Source: Tetracentron sinense
Lineage: Eukaryota > Streptophyta > Magnoliopsida > Trochodendrales > Trochodendraceae
Assembly (NCBI GenBank): GCA_015143295.1
Contig: CM026556.1
Coordinates: forward strand, 23,250,547-23,314,546
Length of the DNA stretch: 64,000 bases
Direction: 5' to 3'
Each line of letters opens with the position of its first letter. Position 1 is the stretch's first letter. The notes beneath the pieces were generated by a model. That model was not told the origin of the DNA. It worked only from the letters and a program-made list of their open reading frames with translations, and did no database searches. Made by a program: the position numbers and the translations under genes. Of the stretch, positions 47,929 through 58,563 are shown one piece after another.

Positions 47929-49218
47929 ATGGCTTTCGTTCTGTCGTTAATCCTTCTTGCCTATCTCATGTCTGGCGTTCCCAAACGTCGGAGGTTGGTC
48001 CTCAACAACCAAGAGGATCCTCCTCAAGATGAGGAAAACCTAGAGCCATCTACTTTCACTCCAATAGGGCATGGTATTTCCATTGGGGACAGACCAATTC
48101 GTAGAATCATTGATTCTACTGCTGAGAATCGCCAAAAGGCTTTGGCTGATAAAACTGGTAAAAACAAGGGTAAAGCCTCATCTTCCCATGCCAGTCTATC
48201 ATCTTCTTTCATTAATCCTTCGGCTGCTCAACTTTACCGTGAATATTTTAGCAAGAAGGCTATCATGGTTGAGCGTGGAATTCAAATTTCGGACTTTGCT
48301 GATTATTATCTTCCTAAACTCATTACCGATCGTAAATGGGAAGGTATTCTCCATCTATCATGTCCAGCTCCTATTCAGTTGGTTCAGGAATTTTATTCCA
48401 ATTTTTCTGATATCAACTTGAAAACTTGGTCTTTCAAATCTAAAACTTTAGAAAAATCTGTGGTAATAAATCCTGATTTAATTGCTGCTATTCTTGGTTG
48501 TCCTCGAGTTCCAAATGCTTATTATCCTTATAGATATAAGACTGATGAGGATAAAGAACCCATGGAACAAGTTGTTACCTTTCTAAGTGGCACTCCTTCA
48601 TTTTGGGTTGGTTCTCTTATTGAAGTGTCTAAACTCACTAGGGATGCAAGACTTGTAAACCTAGTCATGAGTGCCAATATCCACCCAAAGGTTCATACTG
48701 CAGACCTTAGGGAAGAAAGAGCTCGTTTTCTATTCAGTCTTCTTTGTGGGCATGATATTGATCTTGCAGCACATTTTATCGATTTGATGATCCAAGCTCA
48801 TCGATCTGACACTGTAGTTGGAGCCCTTCCTTTTGGATCTCTTATCACTAAACTTCTTGGTTTACAAGGGGTATTTGCACCTCCTGATGCTCCTACTCGA
48901 GTACCTAAGGGTCCAATCAATAAAAAGACCCTATCTCAGAGTTTCTCACATGCCTCAGTTCGAGATACAGAGGAGGGAGCAGAAGTTGGTGTTGGGTCAT
49001 CTCGTCCTCCACCGACCACTATGGATGATCTTGGGAGGATGATGAGAGAGATGCAGATGGATCTCCGGACTCATATTTCTTCATACGAGGAGTTTACTAC
49101 AGAGGTTCGTGGTAGACTTGGATTTCTCGATGCAGCCGTGCTAGGAGTACAGAGAGATGTTCGAGATTTTCGGGCTTACTATGAGTCACAGCTCACTTCT
49201 GATGATGACCAGGAGTGA
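47929..49218 (+). CDS. Copy B env-like protein (third ORF)
   Basis: A 429-codon open frame from ATG 47929. It has the same plan as in C: hydrophobic residues 1-14, KRRR, an acidic linker (EDPPQDEENLEP), the central domain (YYLPKLITDRKWEGIL, FYSNFSDIN, VPNAYYPYRY, SGTPSFWVGSLIEVSKL) and a C-terminal coiled coil (MMREMQMDLRTH, LGVQRDVRDFRAYYE). It is clearly related to, but not the same as, the C protein. Open frames in two elements of different age point to selection on this protein; its role is unknown. Confidence 0.85.
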   Translation: MAFVLSLILLAYLMSGVPKRRRLVLNNQEDPPQDEENLEPSTFTPIGHGISIGDRPIRRIIDSTAENRQKALADKTGKNKGKASSSHASLSSSFINPSAAQLYREYFSKKAIMVERGIQISDFADYYLPKLITDRKWEGILHLSCPAPIQLVQEFYSNFSDINLKTWSFKSKTLEKSVVINPDLIAAILGCPRVPNAYYPYRYKTDEDKEPMEQVVTFLSGTPSFWVGSLIEVSKLTRDARLVNLVMSANIHPKVHTADLREERARFLFSLLCGHDIDLAAHFIDLMIQAHRSDTVVGALPFGSLITKLLGLQGVFAPPDAPTRVPKGPINKKTLSQSFSHASVRDTEEGAEVGVGSSRPPPTTMDDLGRMMREMQMDLRTHISSYEEFTTEVRGRLGFLDAAVLGVQRDVRDFRAYYESQLTSDDDQE

Positions 49219-49799
49219 TAGTTCGTGATAGGAGTTTATCTTAGTCAAGTGCCAGTTTTTATTTTGACATTTTGATGTATTTTGTCTTGGTTGTACTTAG
49301 TACAAACCTACTTGGATATTATTGACTTGCTATGGATGTATACATTTGAATGGTTTATGCTCATTATTTTCTATCTCATCTCTTTTCAATGGTTTATGCT
49401 TTCCTTTACTAATCCACCTTTGGCATTTCGAGTCAAAAAGGGGGAGAATGTGTTAAATTGTATTATACCTGTTATGGATGATGGATGAGATTTTGGAATA
49501 CTAACCTGTTATGGATTGTGAATTGTGGAATTGTGAATGGTTTTGACTGGTTATACATATTTTCATTCTTATCCTATATTTTATTTCCCATGCTTCACAG
49601 GTTTTTGATTTAGCATGTGCAGGCAAACAGGTTCTAAGTTTGGTAAATCATGACAAGTTAACATGTCAAAAGTCATGTAATTATTTTTGAGTCATGTAAA
49701 GGTCAAAGGTCAATTTTCCATTTTTGAATCAATTGGGAAAATTCGAACCTAGTACATGAATTAGTCTTGTTTTGTCCCGGAATTGCCAAAGGGGGAGAT
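49219..49799 (+). other. Copy B 3' region and polypurine tract
   Basis: Noncoding, same as in copy A. The polypurine tract CCAAAGGGGGAGAT lies at 49786-49799. Confidence 0.85.
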
Positions 49800-51027
49800 T
49801 GTAAATCCCTAAATAGGTGTTGGCAAATTCCGTGATCATTAGATAGGTCAGTTGAGTCGAGTCGTCGAGTCATGTTTAACTTGTCAGAAGAGAAGAGCTA
49901 AAGCTTAAGGAAGATTGAAGAAAGTGAAGGAAAAAGCTTCTACTTCGGATCTAGACAGGTAATGGACTTAGAGACCCTACCTAGGTTGGATTTGACTTAG
50001 ATAACCCTAAGAATACCTAGGAGGATAATTTTAAGCCTACCAAAGATATTTGATCTTAGTTGAATCAAATAAAAATAAAATGAAAATGGTTTTGGCAAAA
50101 ATTCTGTCTCAACCGATCGCTCGGTATTGCGACCGATCGATCGGTGGCCTACCGAGCGATCGGTGGCTATCGACTGGACCAAATATTTGTATGGGGAAAT
50201 TTTCCAGAGAGGTGATTTAGAACCGAGCGATCGGTCATTAGAACCGATCGATCCGTTGTGAACCGAGCGATCGGTAGTGAGCACCGATCGATCGGTCCCC
50301 GTAAAAAGAATTTTTCTTTTTCTGGATTCTTTTTTTAACCCTATATAAACAACTTTTGAGAGACCTAATTCGTGTCTTTGATATTTTTGAAAGAGTAGAG
50401 GTCTAAGAAACTCTTCTAGGGTTTTTCTTATTGCTTTTATTAGATCTTTGTTGATCCCTCCTCTTTCTTAGATCCTAGAGAATGCAAGTAGAGATCTAAA
50501 CCTTTGATCTTGCATTGTGTGATCTCAGATCTGTATGAGATCCCTCTAGGGTTTGAAATTTACTAAATTGATTCACAACCCTACACCTTGTGTGTGTGTC
50601 CGGTGTTTGATCCGGAGCCTTCGTGGAAGGAGATCGATCGTGTGTGATCGTGGATTTGAAGTTGCTTGAAAAGATTTGGTCGGTGTGGAACCGAAGCTGC
50701 TTAGGCGGAGATCGAACCTGCTGGTTCGTGGAAATCAAGAGTAAGAGTCTATACCTAGGAACGTCGTTTCTGTTTTGGTAAGGTCTTGTCTTGTACTTGA
50801 TATCTTTTCATAGTGAAGTTTATTGCTGGACAAGGTCCCATGGTTTTTTCCCGTTAGGGTTTTCCACGTAAAAATCTTCTGTGTTTGATTTGTGTGGATT
50901 GTCTGATTGAATTAATCATTGATTTCTAAACATATTAATTGAAAAATTAAAATTGGTTAGAAATTATTAGATAGACCTATTCACCCCCCCTCTAGGTCTT
51001 AGAGATCATTGATCTGGATAAATTTCA
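49800..51027 (+). repeat. Array LTR3 (3' LTR)
   Basis: It runs from TGTAAATCCC to AAATTTCA, 1228 bases, almost identical to LTR1. It has the palindrome cluster (50114-50297) and TATA box (about 50343). GAAGT, the target duplication, follows. Confidence 0.95.
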
Positions 51028-51032
51028 GAAGT
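51028..51032. repeat. Target-site duplication of the A/B array, right copy (GAAGT)
   Basis: It is equal to 33960-33964, and element C spacer sequence resumes here. Confidence 0.95.
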
Positions 51033-51951
51033 AATGTGAGTATGAAATCAAAATTCATTACTTGACTCTTTGAATTGGTTTCCTTCCTTAATCTAGATTT
51101 TGAGATTATAATTCAAATGGGACTCTAAAATTTTCAAAAACTAGTTTTAAAACCAATAATCATCCATATTTATATGATGAGCAATTTTTACCCCAAATTT
51201 GACTAACAAATTTATTTCATTTCTTTTTCAGTCAAATTGTACTCATTGTGAAAATTCTTTTTGGAGTACACATATATAGTTTTTAGCACACTGGTGACTT
51301 TCACTCAAGTGAGAAGGTAGCTCTTTCTAATGACAGTATGGGCTTTCACACTAGCAATCCATATAGATACCTACTGTTTGTCTAGGTAGCCATTACTCAC
51401 TGTTTGCATTCACTAGTAGCTATCACACAAACTCACAGGTAGTCCTCTCCATGTAAATAATTTTTATAACTAGGGGGCTCACCTTATGGAATTTTTTGTG
51501 ACATTGGTTATACTAGATTTGATTAATCTAGGGAACCATATGGTATAATATCAGAACCTTTAATTAGGAACTAATACCATCTAAAGAATCAGTCATAGTG
51601 CATGTGCAAAATAGAACATCTTTGTATGCTCAACTCTAACTGAGATTAGTTAGCATGACCAAATTCAATCACAAGATCGAACCAACAATTGAACTATCCT
51701 ATATTATTCAATCCTATGAAATATTTATCCTTGGATTATATGGTTAAATATGATTTCAAGGAAATAACATTAAGCAAAAAGATAGGAAAAATAAGGTCAT
51801 ATAAACACATTATTTTTTTTTTGCAATATTTGTTTTTTTTCAATTTTTTGAATGTTTTTGGATTTTTATTACTTAAAGAAAATAACAAAAAAATAGCTCT
51901 ATGACATAAATAGAACATGAAGAACACATAGGCTATGAAACAAGTACATCT
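51033..51951 (-). other. Element C spacer after pol
   Basis: It is noncoding. It matches the spacers of A and B in reverse, including CTAGGTAGCCATTACTCACTG and GCTTTCACACTAGCAATCC, blocks that are also present in D. The short open frames in it are A/T-rich chance frames. Confidence 0.8.
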
Positions 51952-54900
51952 TTACTCAACTCCGCACAAACCTATGGATTTCCTAAGAAATTCAAACCTA
52001 AGGGAATCTAAGGGTTTTGTTAGAATGTCCGCAAATTGATTATCTGTTTGGACATACTCTATAGACACAATCTTTTGCTCAACAAGATCATGGATGAAGT
52101 GATGTCTTATGTCTATGTGTTTTGTGCGAGAATGTTGAATGGGATTTTTGGAAATATAGATAGCACTAGAATTATCACAATACACAGTCATAGTGCTCTG
52201 TTCAATCCCGTAATCATTCAACATTTGTTTCATCCACAGAAGTTGAGTGCAACAACTGCCAGCTGCTATGTACTCAGCTTCTGCAGTGGACAATGAAATT
52301 GAATTCTGCTTTTTGCTAAGCCAAGCAACTAAGCAATTTCCAATATAGAAACATCCTCCTGAGGTGCTTTTCCTATCATCAGCATTTCCGGCCCAATCGG
52401 CATCGGAATATCCAACTATCGTGGCATTTGTATCAAAAGAATACAAGAGGCCAAATGATAGAGTTCCACTCACATATCGAATGATATGCTTAACTGCAAG
52501 CAAGTGAGACTCTTTTGGGCTCGCTTGATAGCGGGCACATGCACCAACACTAAAGGCTATGTCAGGTCTAGTAGCAGTTAGGTAGAGTAAACTACCAATC
52601 ATGCTTCTATAAGAAGTTTGATCAACATCTTTGCCTGTAGCATCTTTACTAAGTTTTGTAGTAGAACTCATAGGAGTTCTTACATGCTTAGCAGAGCTCA
52701 TGCCAAATTTCTTCACTAGATTTTTAGCATATTTGATTTGAGATACTGAGATCCCAGAATCCAATTGCTTGATCTGAAGACCAAGGAAGAAACTTAGCTC
52801 ACCAACCATGCTCATTTCAAATTCATTTTTCATTTGTTCAGCAAATGAATTCGCATGTAAGTCTAATGTGGAACCAAACACAATGTCATCAACATATATC
52901 TGGGCGATGACAATATCACCTTTCACATTCTTTATGAAAAGGGTTCTGTCTACTCCCCCTCTCGAAAATCCGTTTTCCAAGAGATAAGTAGTCAACCTCT
53001 CATACCAAGCTCTTGGAGCTTGCTTTAAACCATAGAGGGCCCTTTTTAGCCGATAGACTTGATCAAGGTGATGTGGATCTTCAAACCCTTTTGGTTGTTC
53101 CACATAGACTTCTTCATGTAGAATGCCATTCAGAAAGGCACTCTTAACATCCATTTGAAAAAGTTTGAATTTCATATGGCAAGCTACAGCTAGAAGAATT
53201 CTTATTGATTCTAGCCTGGCTATAGGAGCAAACGTTTCATCGAAGTCAATACCTTCAATTTGGGTGTATCCTTGTGCAACTAACCTAGCCTTATTTCTTA
53301 TGATAGTACCTTTTTCATCAGATTTGTTCTTGAAAATCCATTTGGTACCTATCACATTTGTATTGTTAGGCCTAGGTACTAAATACCAAACATCATTCCT
53401 AGTAAACTGAAGTAACTCTTCTTGCATTGCATTTATCCAATCATCATCTGCAAGAGCTTCAGCTACATTCTTGGGTTCAAAAGATGAAGTATAGCAAATG
53501 TAGCTAACTTCATTTTCAATTTGTTTCCTCGTTCTCACTCCACTTTCAACATCACCAATTATATCAGTGGGAGTGTGAGGACTCATTACCCTAGGATGTG
53601 TAGGTTTTGATGGAGATGTTTGCTTATCAATAAGCGGAGTTGAAACAGTTTCAACATTTTCATTATCAGCACTTTCATCATCCTCAAGTTGCACATTTTC
53701 AACACCGGAGTCACCTACAACTACATTTATGGACTCCATAATTGTAGAGGTTCTCAAGTTATACACTCGATAAGCTCTACTGTTGGTGGAATATCCAAGA
53801 AATATCCCTTCATCACTCTGGGATTCAAATTTTCCCAGTTGCTCTCTATCCTTAAGGATATAGCATTTACTTCCGAATTCTCGAAAGTACTTGACACTAG
53901 GTTTCTTGTTATTCCACAACTCATATGGGGTTTTCCTTGTTCCAGGTCTTACAAATACTCTATTAACTATATAGCAAGCAGTGTTAACTGCCTCTGCCCA
54001 GAAATGAGAAGCTAGATTGTTGCTATGAAGCATAACTCTAGCCATCTCTTGGAGAACCCTGTTCTTCCTCTCTACTACACCATTCTGCTGAGGTATAATA
54101 GGTGCAGAAAATTCATGTTTGATACCCGACTCATCACAAAAGTCGTTGTACTTAGAGTTTTCAAACTCCTTTCCATCATCACTTTGAATTCGAGTGATTG
54201 GGCATCTTTTCTCATTTTGAATTTTCAAGCAAATACTTTTGAAATTGTCAAAAGCATCGGATTTCTCTCTTATAAATGCCACCCATGACATTCTTGAGAA
54301 ATCATCAACCATGACTAGGATGTATCGCTTTCCACCTAGACTTTCAGTTCTTGTAGGACCCATTAGATCCATATGAATTAATTCCAGTGGATATGAAGTA
54401 GCAATACTTGAAGTCTTCTTATGTGGGGTTCTAATTTGTTTACCAATTTGGCATGGCCCACACACAGTAGTAGAAGGCTTTCTTAGTTTGGGAACACCTC
54501 TCACAAGCTCTTGCTTAGAGATTTTGCATAGGTCTTTGAAGTTCATGTGACCTAGTCTTCGGTGCCACAAATCAACTTCCTCAATTTTAGTCTTATAACA
54601 GACATTTGAGGGATTAGGACTGGGAGTTAAGCCGTAGCAATTGTCAGTGGTTCTCAATCCTTCTAGAACACACTTACCTTTACCATTAATGACTAAGCAT
54701 TTATTTTGGGTAAAGTGTACAGCATGGTTATCATCACATAGTTGACTTATGCTAATTAAATTAGCTTTCAGTCCTTCAACAAACAAGGCATCTTTCAATT
54801 TAGGTATGCTTGGTGAATCGATGATACCCTTCCCTTTGACTAAAGACTTGCTTCCATCACCAAAAGTAACAGTCCCATCTGGACAGTCCTCAAATTGAAT

Positions 54901-57267
54901 AAATAAGGACTTGTTACCTGTCATATGCCGAGAACACCCACTGTCGAAGTACCATATTTCTGTGTTTTGGGCTTTCAAGGCAGTATGAATGACAAAGCAC
55001 TTAAGGTCATCCTTTCTTACATACACTGTCTTTAAACTTTGTTTAGATCTTTGATCATTAATCTGTGTAGTAGAGACCTTTTTCCTTTTTGTCCTCCTTG
55101 ACCTTTTTCTTTTTTGTTCAGTTCTAGCTTTTTGATAAGTCAAATTGTTTCCTCTTGAATAATCATTTGGAATAAATTGACCAGTTCTTGTCCTAGAGAT
55201 TTGAGCAATTCTATTAACATCATCGCTCAACATTCTAGACTTTTTAGCTAGAACCTGAATCTGCCTTTGAAGAGTCCCTTGACTTTGATTTTGGTTCCAT
55301 GAACCATTTCGGGGAGCTCTCCTAAAAGCATTACAATTAGGTCGAATGTGACCTCTCACACCACAAAAGTGACATGTGGGTATGAATCTTGGGAGAGGAG
55401 GAGGATTTCTTCTAACAGGAATTTGATTCCTCAAAGCATTCACTCTAGGAGTTGTATTTCTAGGCTTTACAAAATTTGTATAAGCCTTAGTACTTGATGT
55501 AGAAGGTAAATTTTCTTTAGGATCAGAATGAATTGGCTCAAACACTGCACTAGCCATTGTACCAACAGCTAAAGGACCAGCTGGTGTGTCAACATGTCCT
55601 ATCCCAGATCTACTCGAATTTGATCCATACTTTCTAACTAATTCATCTAGGCAGCTAGTGTTACCAAACATTCTTACTTCTTTTTCAAGAGTATAGACCT
55701 TCTGAATCAAGTCAGTCTTGTCTTTAAGGGTAATTTGATGTTCTTTTTCAAGAAATTTCACCTTATCAACAAGAGAGTCTTTAAAAGTTTCCAGCTCCAT
55801 TTGCAGAGTTCTTAACTCTTCAATTTCTTTCATGGAAGTGTCTCTTTCAACTTCTAATTTTCTGACCACATTAGTCAATGAGACATTCTCTTCCAAAAGA
55901 CATTGAACTTTTATAACAAATGCTTCTTTTTCATTTTCCAACTGACTAACTAGTGCACTCTTCTCTTCTGCTACTAGTTTACAGATATCTCTTTCATTTT
56001 GAATGAGTTTGAGTTTTTTGCTCAAAGAGATTTTTGTTTTAGTCAGTTTCAAACTTTCAGCATACAACTTATCATAAGTTGTTTTCAAATCTTCATCACT
56101 TTCAGAGTCAGTTTGACTCTTCTGTAAGTCATCACTAGACTCAGTATGAATACTCTCATCACTTCTATCCTTTTCATCAACCGCAGAGGTAGTCTCAAGA
56201 ATCCCAGAAAGGGAAACAGTGAAAGCCGTATGATTTCCAGTATCTTCACTTGAAGAGGAACTGTCCGATTCTTCATTCTCGGAATCACTGTCATCCCAAC
56301 AGGCATTCATCACCTTGCCCTTACTCTTCTTCTTGTTAGGACAGTTAGGTGAAATATGACCGAAGCCATGGCATTCATAACATTGAATACCTTGGGATTT
56401 TTTGTCGCCACTCTTGGAATTTTTCTTGTTTTCCCAGGGCTTAGACTTTGACTTCTCAAAAGATTTTCCTCCCTGCTTGGGATTGAACCTCTTTTTCGTT
56501 CTAAAAAATTTTTGAAATTTTTTAACGAAGAGAGCCATTTCTTCCTCATTCATATCTCCATCACTGTCATCCTCATCCAAAGATTCCTTGATAGTCTTCA
56601 AGGCTAAAGATTTATTCTTCTTGGATGGACATAGATTGAGTTCATAGGTTTGGAGTGATCCAACCCATTCCTTAATCTTCAGAGAGTCAACATTTTTACT
56701 CTCTTCGATTGCAGTGACTTTGGGTTGAAATCTCTCTGGGAGAGATCTAAGGACTTTTCTAACAATTTTGGACTCAGATATTTTCTCACCTAAATTGAAA
56801 CTAGCGTTGACAATGTCACTAAGTTTTGCATAGAATTCATCAAAAGTGTCATTGTCTTCCATGTTTAAATGTTCAAATTTGGTGGTTAACATTTGGAGTT
56901 TTGAGATTTTAACAGTGGTAGTACCCTCATGGGTAATTTCAAGAATGTCCCAAGCCTCCTTTGCTGTTTCACATGAAGAAATTCGTCTTAATTCCTCAGC
57001 AGTGACTGCAGTAAAGATAGCATTGAGACCTTTAGTGTTCCATCCACTTGACTCAAGCTCTTCTCTGGTCCATTCATCAGAATATTTGACGACAGTCAAA
57101 TCACCTACAGTTTTTATGGGCGTAGTCCACCCATTCTGTATAGACATCCAAATTCTCTCGTCAATAGATTTGAGAAAGGCTCTCATTCTAGCTTTCCAAT
57201 AAGCATAATTATTCCCATCAAAAAGTGGGGGACGAGAGACGGATCCACCTTCTCTTAGAGTACTCAT
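51952..57267 (-). CDS. Element C Gag-Pol polyprotein
   Basis: A single open frame of about 1,770 codons from ATG 57267 ([18 protein letters not shown]). In order it has the UBN2-type Gag domain (about 1-230), knuckle [14 protein letters not shown] (about 300), an acidic Ser-rich part, a long coiled coil (about 400-520), a second knuckle [14 protein letters not shown] (about 630), protease ([12 protein letters not shown]), pre-integrase ([14 protein letters not shown]), integrase core ([37 protein letters not shown]), reverse transcriptase ([20 protein letters not shown]) and RNase H ([18 protein letters not shown]). A Gag with two knuckles around a coiled coil is typical of SIRE-like elements. 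It looks whole. Confidence 0.95.
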   Translation of the reverse strand: MSTLREGGSVSRPPLFDGNNYAYWKARMRAFLKSIDERIWMSIQNGWTTPIKTVGDLTVVKYSDEWTREELESSGWNTKGLNAIFTAVTAEELRRISSCETAKEAWDILEITHEGTTTVKISKLQMLTTKFEHLNMEDNDTFDEFYAKLSDIVNASFNLGEKISESKIVRKVLRSLPERFQPKVTAIEESKNVDSLKIKEWVGSLQTYELNLCPSKKNKSLALKTIKESLDEDDSDGDMNEEEMALFVKKFQKFFRTKKRFNPKQGGKSFEKSKSKPWENKKNSKSGDKKSQGIQCYECHGFGHISPNCPNKKKSKGKVMNACWDDSDSENEESDSSSSSEDTGNHTAFTVSLSGILETTSAVDEKDRSDESIHTESSDDLQKSQTDSESDEDLKTTYDKLYAESLKLTKTKISLSKKLKLIQNERDICKLVAEEKSALVSQLENEKEAFVIKVQCLLEENVSLTNVVRKLEVERDTSMKEIEELRTLQMELETFKDSLVDKVKFLEKEHQITLKDKTDLIQKVYTLEKEVRMFGNTSCLDELVRKYGSNSSRSGIGHVDTPAGPLAVGTMASAVFEPIHSDPKENLPSTSSTKAYTNFVKPRNTTPRVNALRNQIPVRRNPPPLPRFIPTCHFCGVRGHIRPNCNAFRRAPRNGSWNQNQSQGTLQRQIQVLAKKSRMLSDDVNRIAQISRTRTGQFIPNDYSRGNNLTYQKARTEQKRKRSRRTKRKKVSTTQINDQRSKQSLKTVYVRKDDLKCFVIHTALKAQNTEIWYFDSGCSRHMTGNKSLFIQFEDCPDGTVTFGDGSKSLVKGKGIIDSPSIPKLKDALFVEGLKANLISISQLCDDNHAVHFTQNKCLVINGKGKCVLEGLRTTDNCYGLTPSPNPSNVCYKTKIEEVDLWHRRLGHMNFKDLCKISKQELVRGVPKLRKPSTTVCGPCQIGKQIRTPHKKTSSIATSYPLELIHMDLMGPTRTESLGGKRYILVMVDDFSRMSWVAFIREKSDAFDNFKSICLKIQNEKRCPITRIQSDDGKEFENSKYNDFCDESGIKHEFSAPIIPQQNGVVERKNRVLQEMARVMLHSNNLASHFWAEAVNTACYIVNRVFVRPGTRKTPYELWNNKKPSVKYFREFGSKCYILKDREQLGKFESQSDEGIFLGYSTNSRAYRVYNLRTSTIMESINVVVGDSGVENVQLEDDESADNENVETVSTPLIDKQTSPSKPTHPRVMSPHTPTDIIGDVESGVRTRKQIENEVSYICYTSSFEPKNVAEALADDDWINAMQEELLQFTRNDVWYLVPRPNNTNVIGTKWIFKNKSDEKGTIIRNKARLVAQGYTQIEGIDFDETFAPIARLESIRILLAVACHMKFKLFQMDVKSAFLNGILHEEVYVEQPKGFEDPHHLDQVYRLKRALYGLKQAPRAWYERLTTYLLENGFSRGGVDRTLFIKNVKGDIVIAQIYVDDIVFGSTLDLHANSFAEQMKNEFEMSMVGELSFFLGLQIKQLDSGISVSQIKYAKNLVKKFGMSSAKHVRTPMSSTTKLSKDATGKDVDQTSYRSMIGSLLYLTATRPDIAFSVGACARYQASPKESHLLAVKHIIRYVSGTLSFGLLYSFDTNATIVGYSDADWAGNADDRKSTSGGCFYIGNCLVAWLSKKQNSISLSTAEAEYIAAGSCCTQLLWMKQMLNDYGIEQSTMTVYCDNSSAIYISKNPIQHSRTKHIDIRHHFIHDLVEQKIVSIEYVQTDNQFADILTKPLDSLRFEFLRKSIGLCGVE

Positions 57268-57320
57268 GATCACGGATAATACAGGATCACACTTAAGGGA
57301 TTAGCCTTATAAGTGAACAA

Positions 57321-57334
57321 GCTCTGATACCAAT
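57321..57334 (-). other. Primer-binding site of element C
   Basis: The minus strand reads AATTGGTATCAGAGC next to the LTR, the initiator-Met site. The 57268-57320 stretch is a short leader. Confidence 0.9.
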
Positions 57335-58563
57335 TGAAATTTATCCAGATCAATGATCTCTAAGACCTAGAGGGGGGTGAATAGGTCTATCTAATAATTT
57401 CTAACCAATTTTAATTTTTCAATTAATATGTTTAGAAATCAATGAACAAGTCAATCAGACAATCCACACAAATCAAACACAGAAGATTTTTACGTGGAAA
57501 ACCCTAACGGGAAAAAAACCACGGGACCTTGTCCAGCAATAAACTTCACTATGAAAAGATATCAAGTACAAGACAAGACCTTACCAAAACAGAAACGACG
57601 TTCCTAGGTATAGACTCTTACTCTTGATTTCCACGAACCAGCAGGTTCGATCTCCGCCGTAGCAGCTTCGGTTCCACACCGACCAAATCTTTTCAAGCTA
57701 CTTCAAAACCACGATCACACACGATCGATCTCCTTCCACGAAGACTCCGGATCAAACACCGGACACACACACACGGTGTAGGATTGTGAATCAATTTAAG
57801 AAATTTCAAACCCTAGAGGGATCTCATACAGATCTGAGATCACACAATGCAAGATCAAAGGTTTAGATCTATACTTGCATTCTCTAGGATCTAAGAAAGA
57901 GGAGAGATCAACAAAGATCTAATAAAAGCAATAAGAAAAACCCTAGAAGAGTTTCTCAGACCTCTACTCTTTCAAAAATATCAAAGACACGAATTAGGTC
58001 TCCAAAAGGTTGTTTATATAGGGTTTAAAAAAAGAATCCAGAAAAAGAAAAATTCTTTTTACGGGGACCGATCGATCGGTGCTCACTACCGATTGCTCGG
58101 TCCAAAACGGATCGCTCGGTCCAAATGACCGATCGCTCGGTTATAAATCATCTCTCTGGAAAAATACCTCATACAAACTTTTTGTCCAGTCGATAGCCAC
58201 CCATCGCTCGGTAGGCCACCGATCGATCGGTCCCAATACCGAGCGATCGGTTGAGACAGAATGTTGTTCAAACCATATGTCTTTTCATGTTTATTTGATT
58301 CAACTAAGATCAAACAACTTTATTAGGTTTAAAACTATCCTCCTAGGTATGTTTAGAGTTATCTAAGCCAAAACCAACCTAGGTAGGGGTCTCTAAGTCC
58401 ATTACCTGTCTAGATCCAGAGTAGAAGCTTTTTCTTCTCTTTCTTCAATCTTCTTTAAGCTTTAGCTCTTCTCTTCTGACAAGTTGAACATGACTCGACG
58501 ACTCGACTCACATGACTTATCTAATGATCACGGAATTTGCCAACACCTATTTAGGGATTTACA
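57335..58563 (-). repeat. Element C 5' LTR
   Basis: On the minus strand it runs from TGTAAATCCC to AAATTTCA, about 1,229 bases, clearly diverged from the A/B LTRs but collinear with them. The TATA box (TATATA near 58020) lies downstream of the palindrome cluster. No partner LTR is visible because of the gap. Confidence 0.92.
58067..58251. promoter_or_regulatory. Palindrome cluster in the element C LTR
   Basis: Seven copies of the ACCGATCGATCGGT type occur at 58067, 58088, 58107, 58128, 58199, 58218 and 58238. Number and spacing match the A/B LTRs although single copies differ. The nearest lies about 45 bases upstream of the TATA box. Confidence 0.85.

Larger units (their letters stand above)
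33965..51027 (+). mobile_element. A/B array: two SIRE-type copia copies sharing an LTR, inserted in element C
   Basis: The order is LTR1 (33965-35192), copy A (35193-43860), shared middle LTR (43861-44669, incomplete), copy B (44670-49799) and LTR3 (49800-51027). A single 5-bp duplication flanks the whole array, so one insertion was followed by recombination. LTR1 and LTR3 differ at about five positions by eye, so the insertion is young. The part that A and B share (about 5.1 kb) is almost identical. The array is opposite in direction to element C. Confidence 0.9.
31680..58563 (-). mobile_element. Element C: SIRE/Maximus-type Ty1/copia element with env-like gene, coding part looks whole
   Basis: Minus-strand order: 5' LTR (58563-57335), primer site, one long gag-pol frame (57267-51952), a noncoding spacer (51951-51033 continuing at 33959-33434), an env-like frame (33433-32141) and a tail that runs into the gap where the 3' LTR should be. 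The long Gag, copia order of pol and a third gene after pol are traits of the SIRE/Maximus lineage. The plus-strand A/B array is inserted in its spacer. No break is apparent in the two frames. Confidence 0.9.

Noticed and set aside
51689-51904. 71-codon plus-strand and 63-codon minus-strand frames rich in Phe, Leu and Lys
   Set aside because: A/T-rich chance frames in the noncoding spacer of element C.
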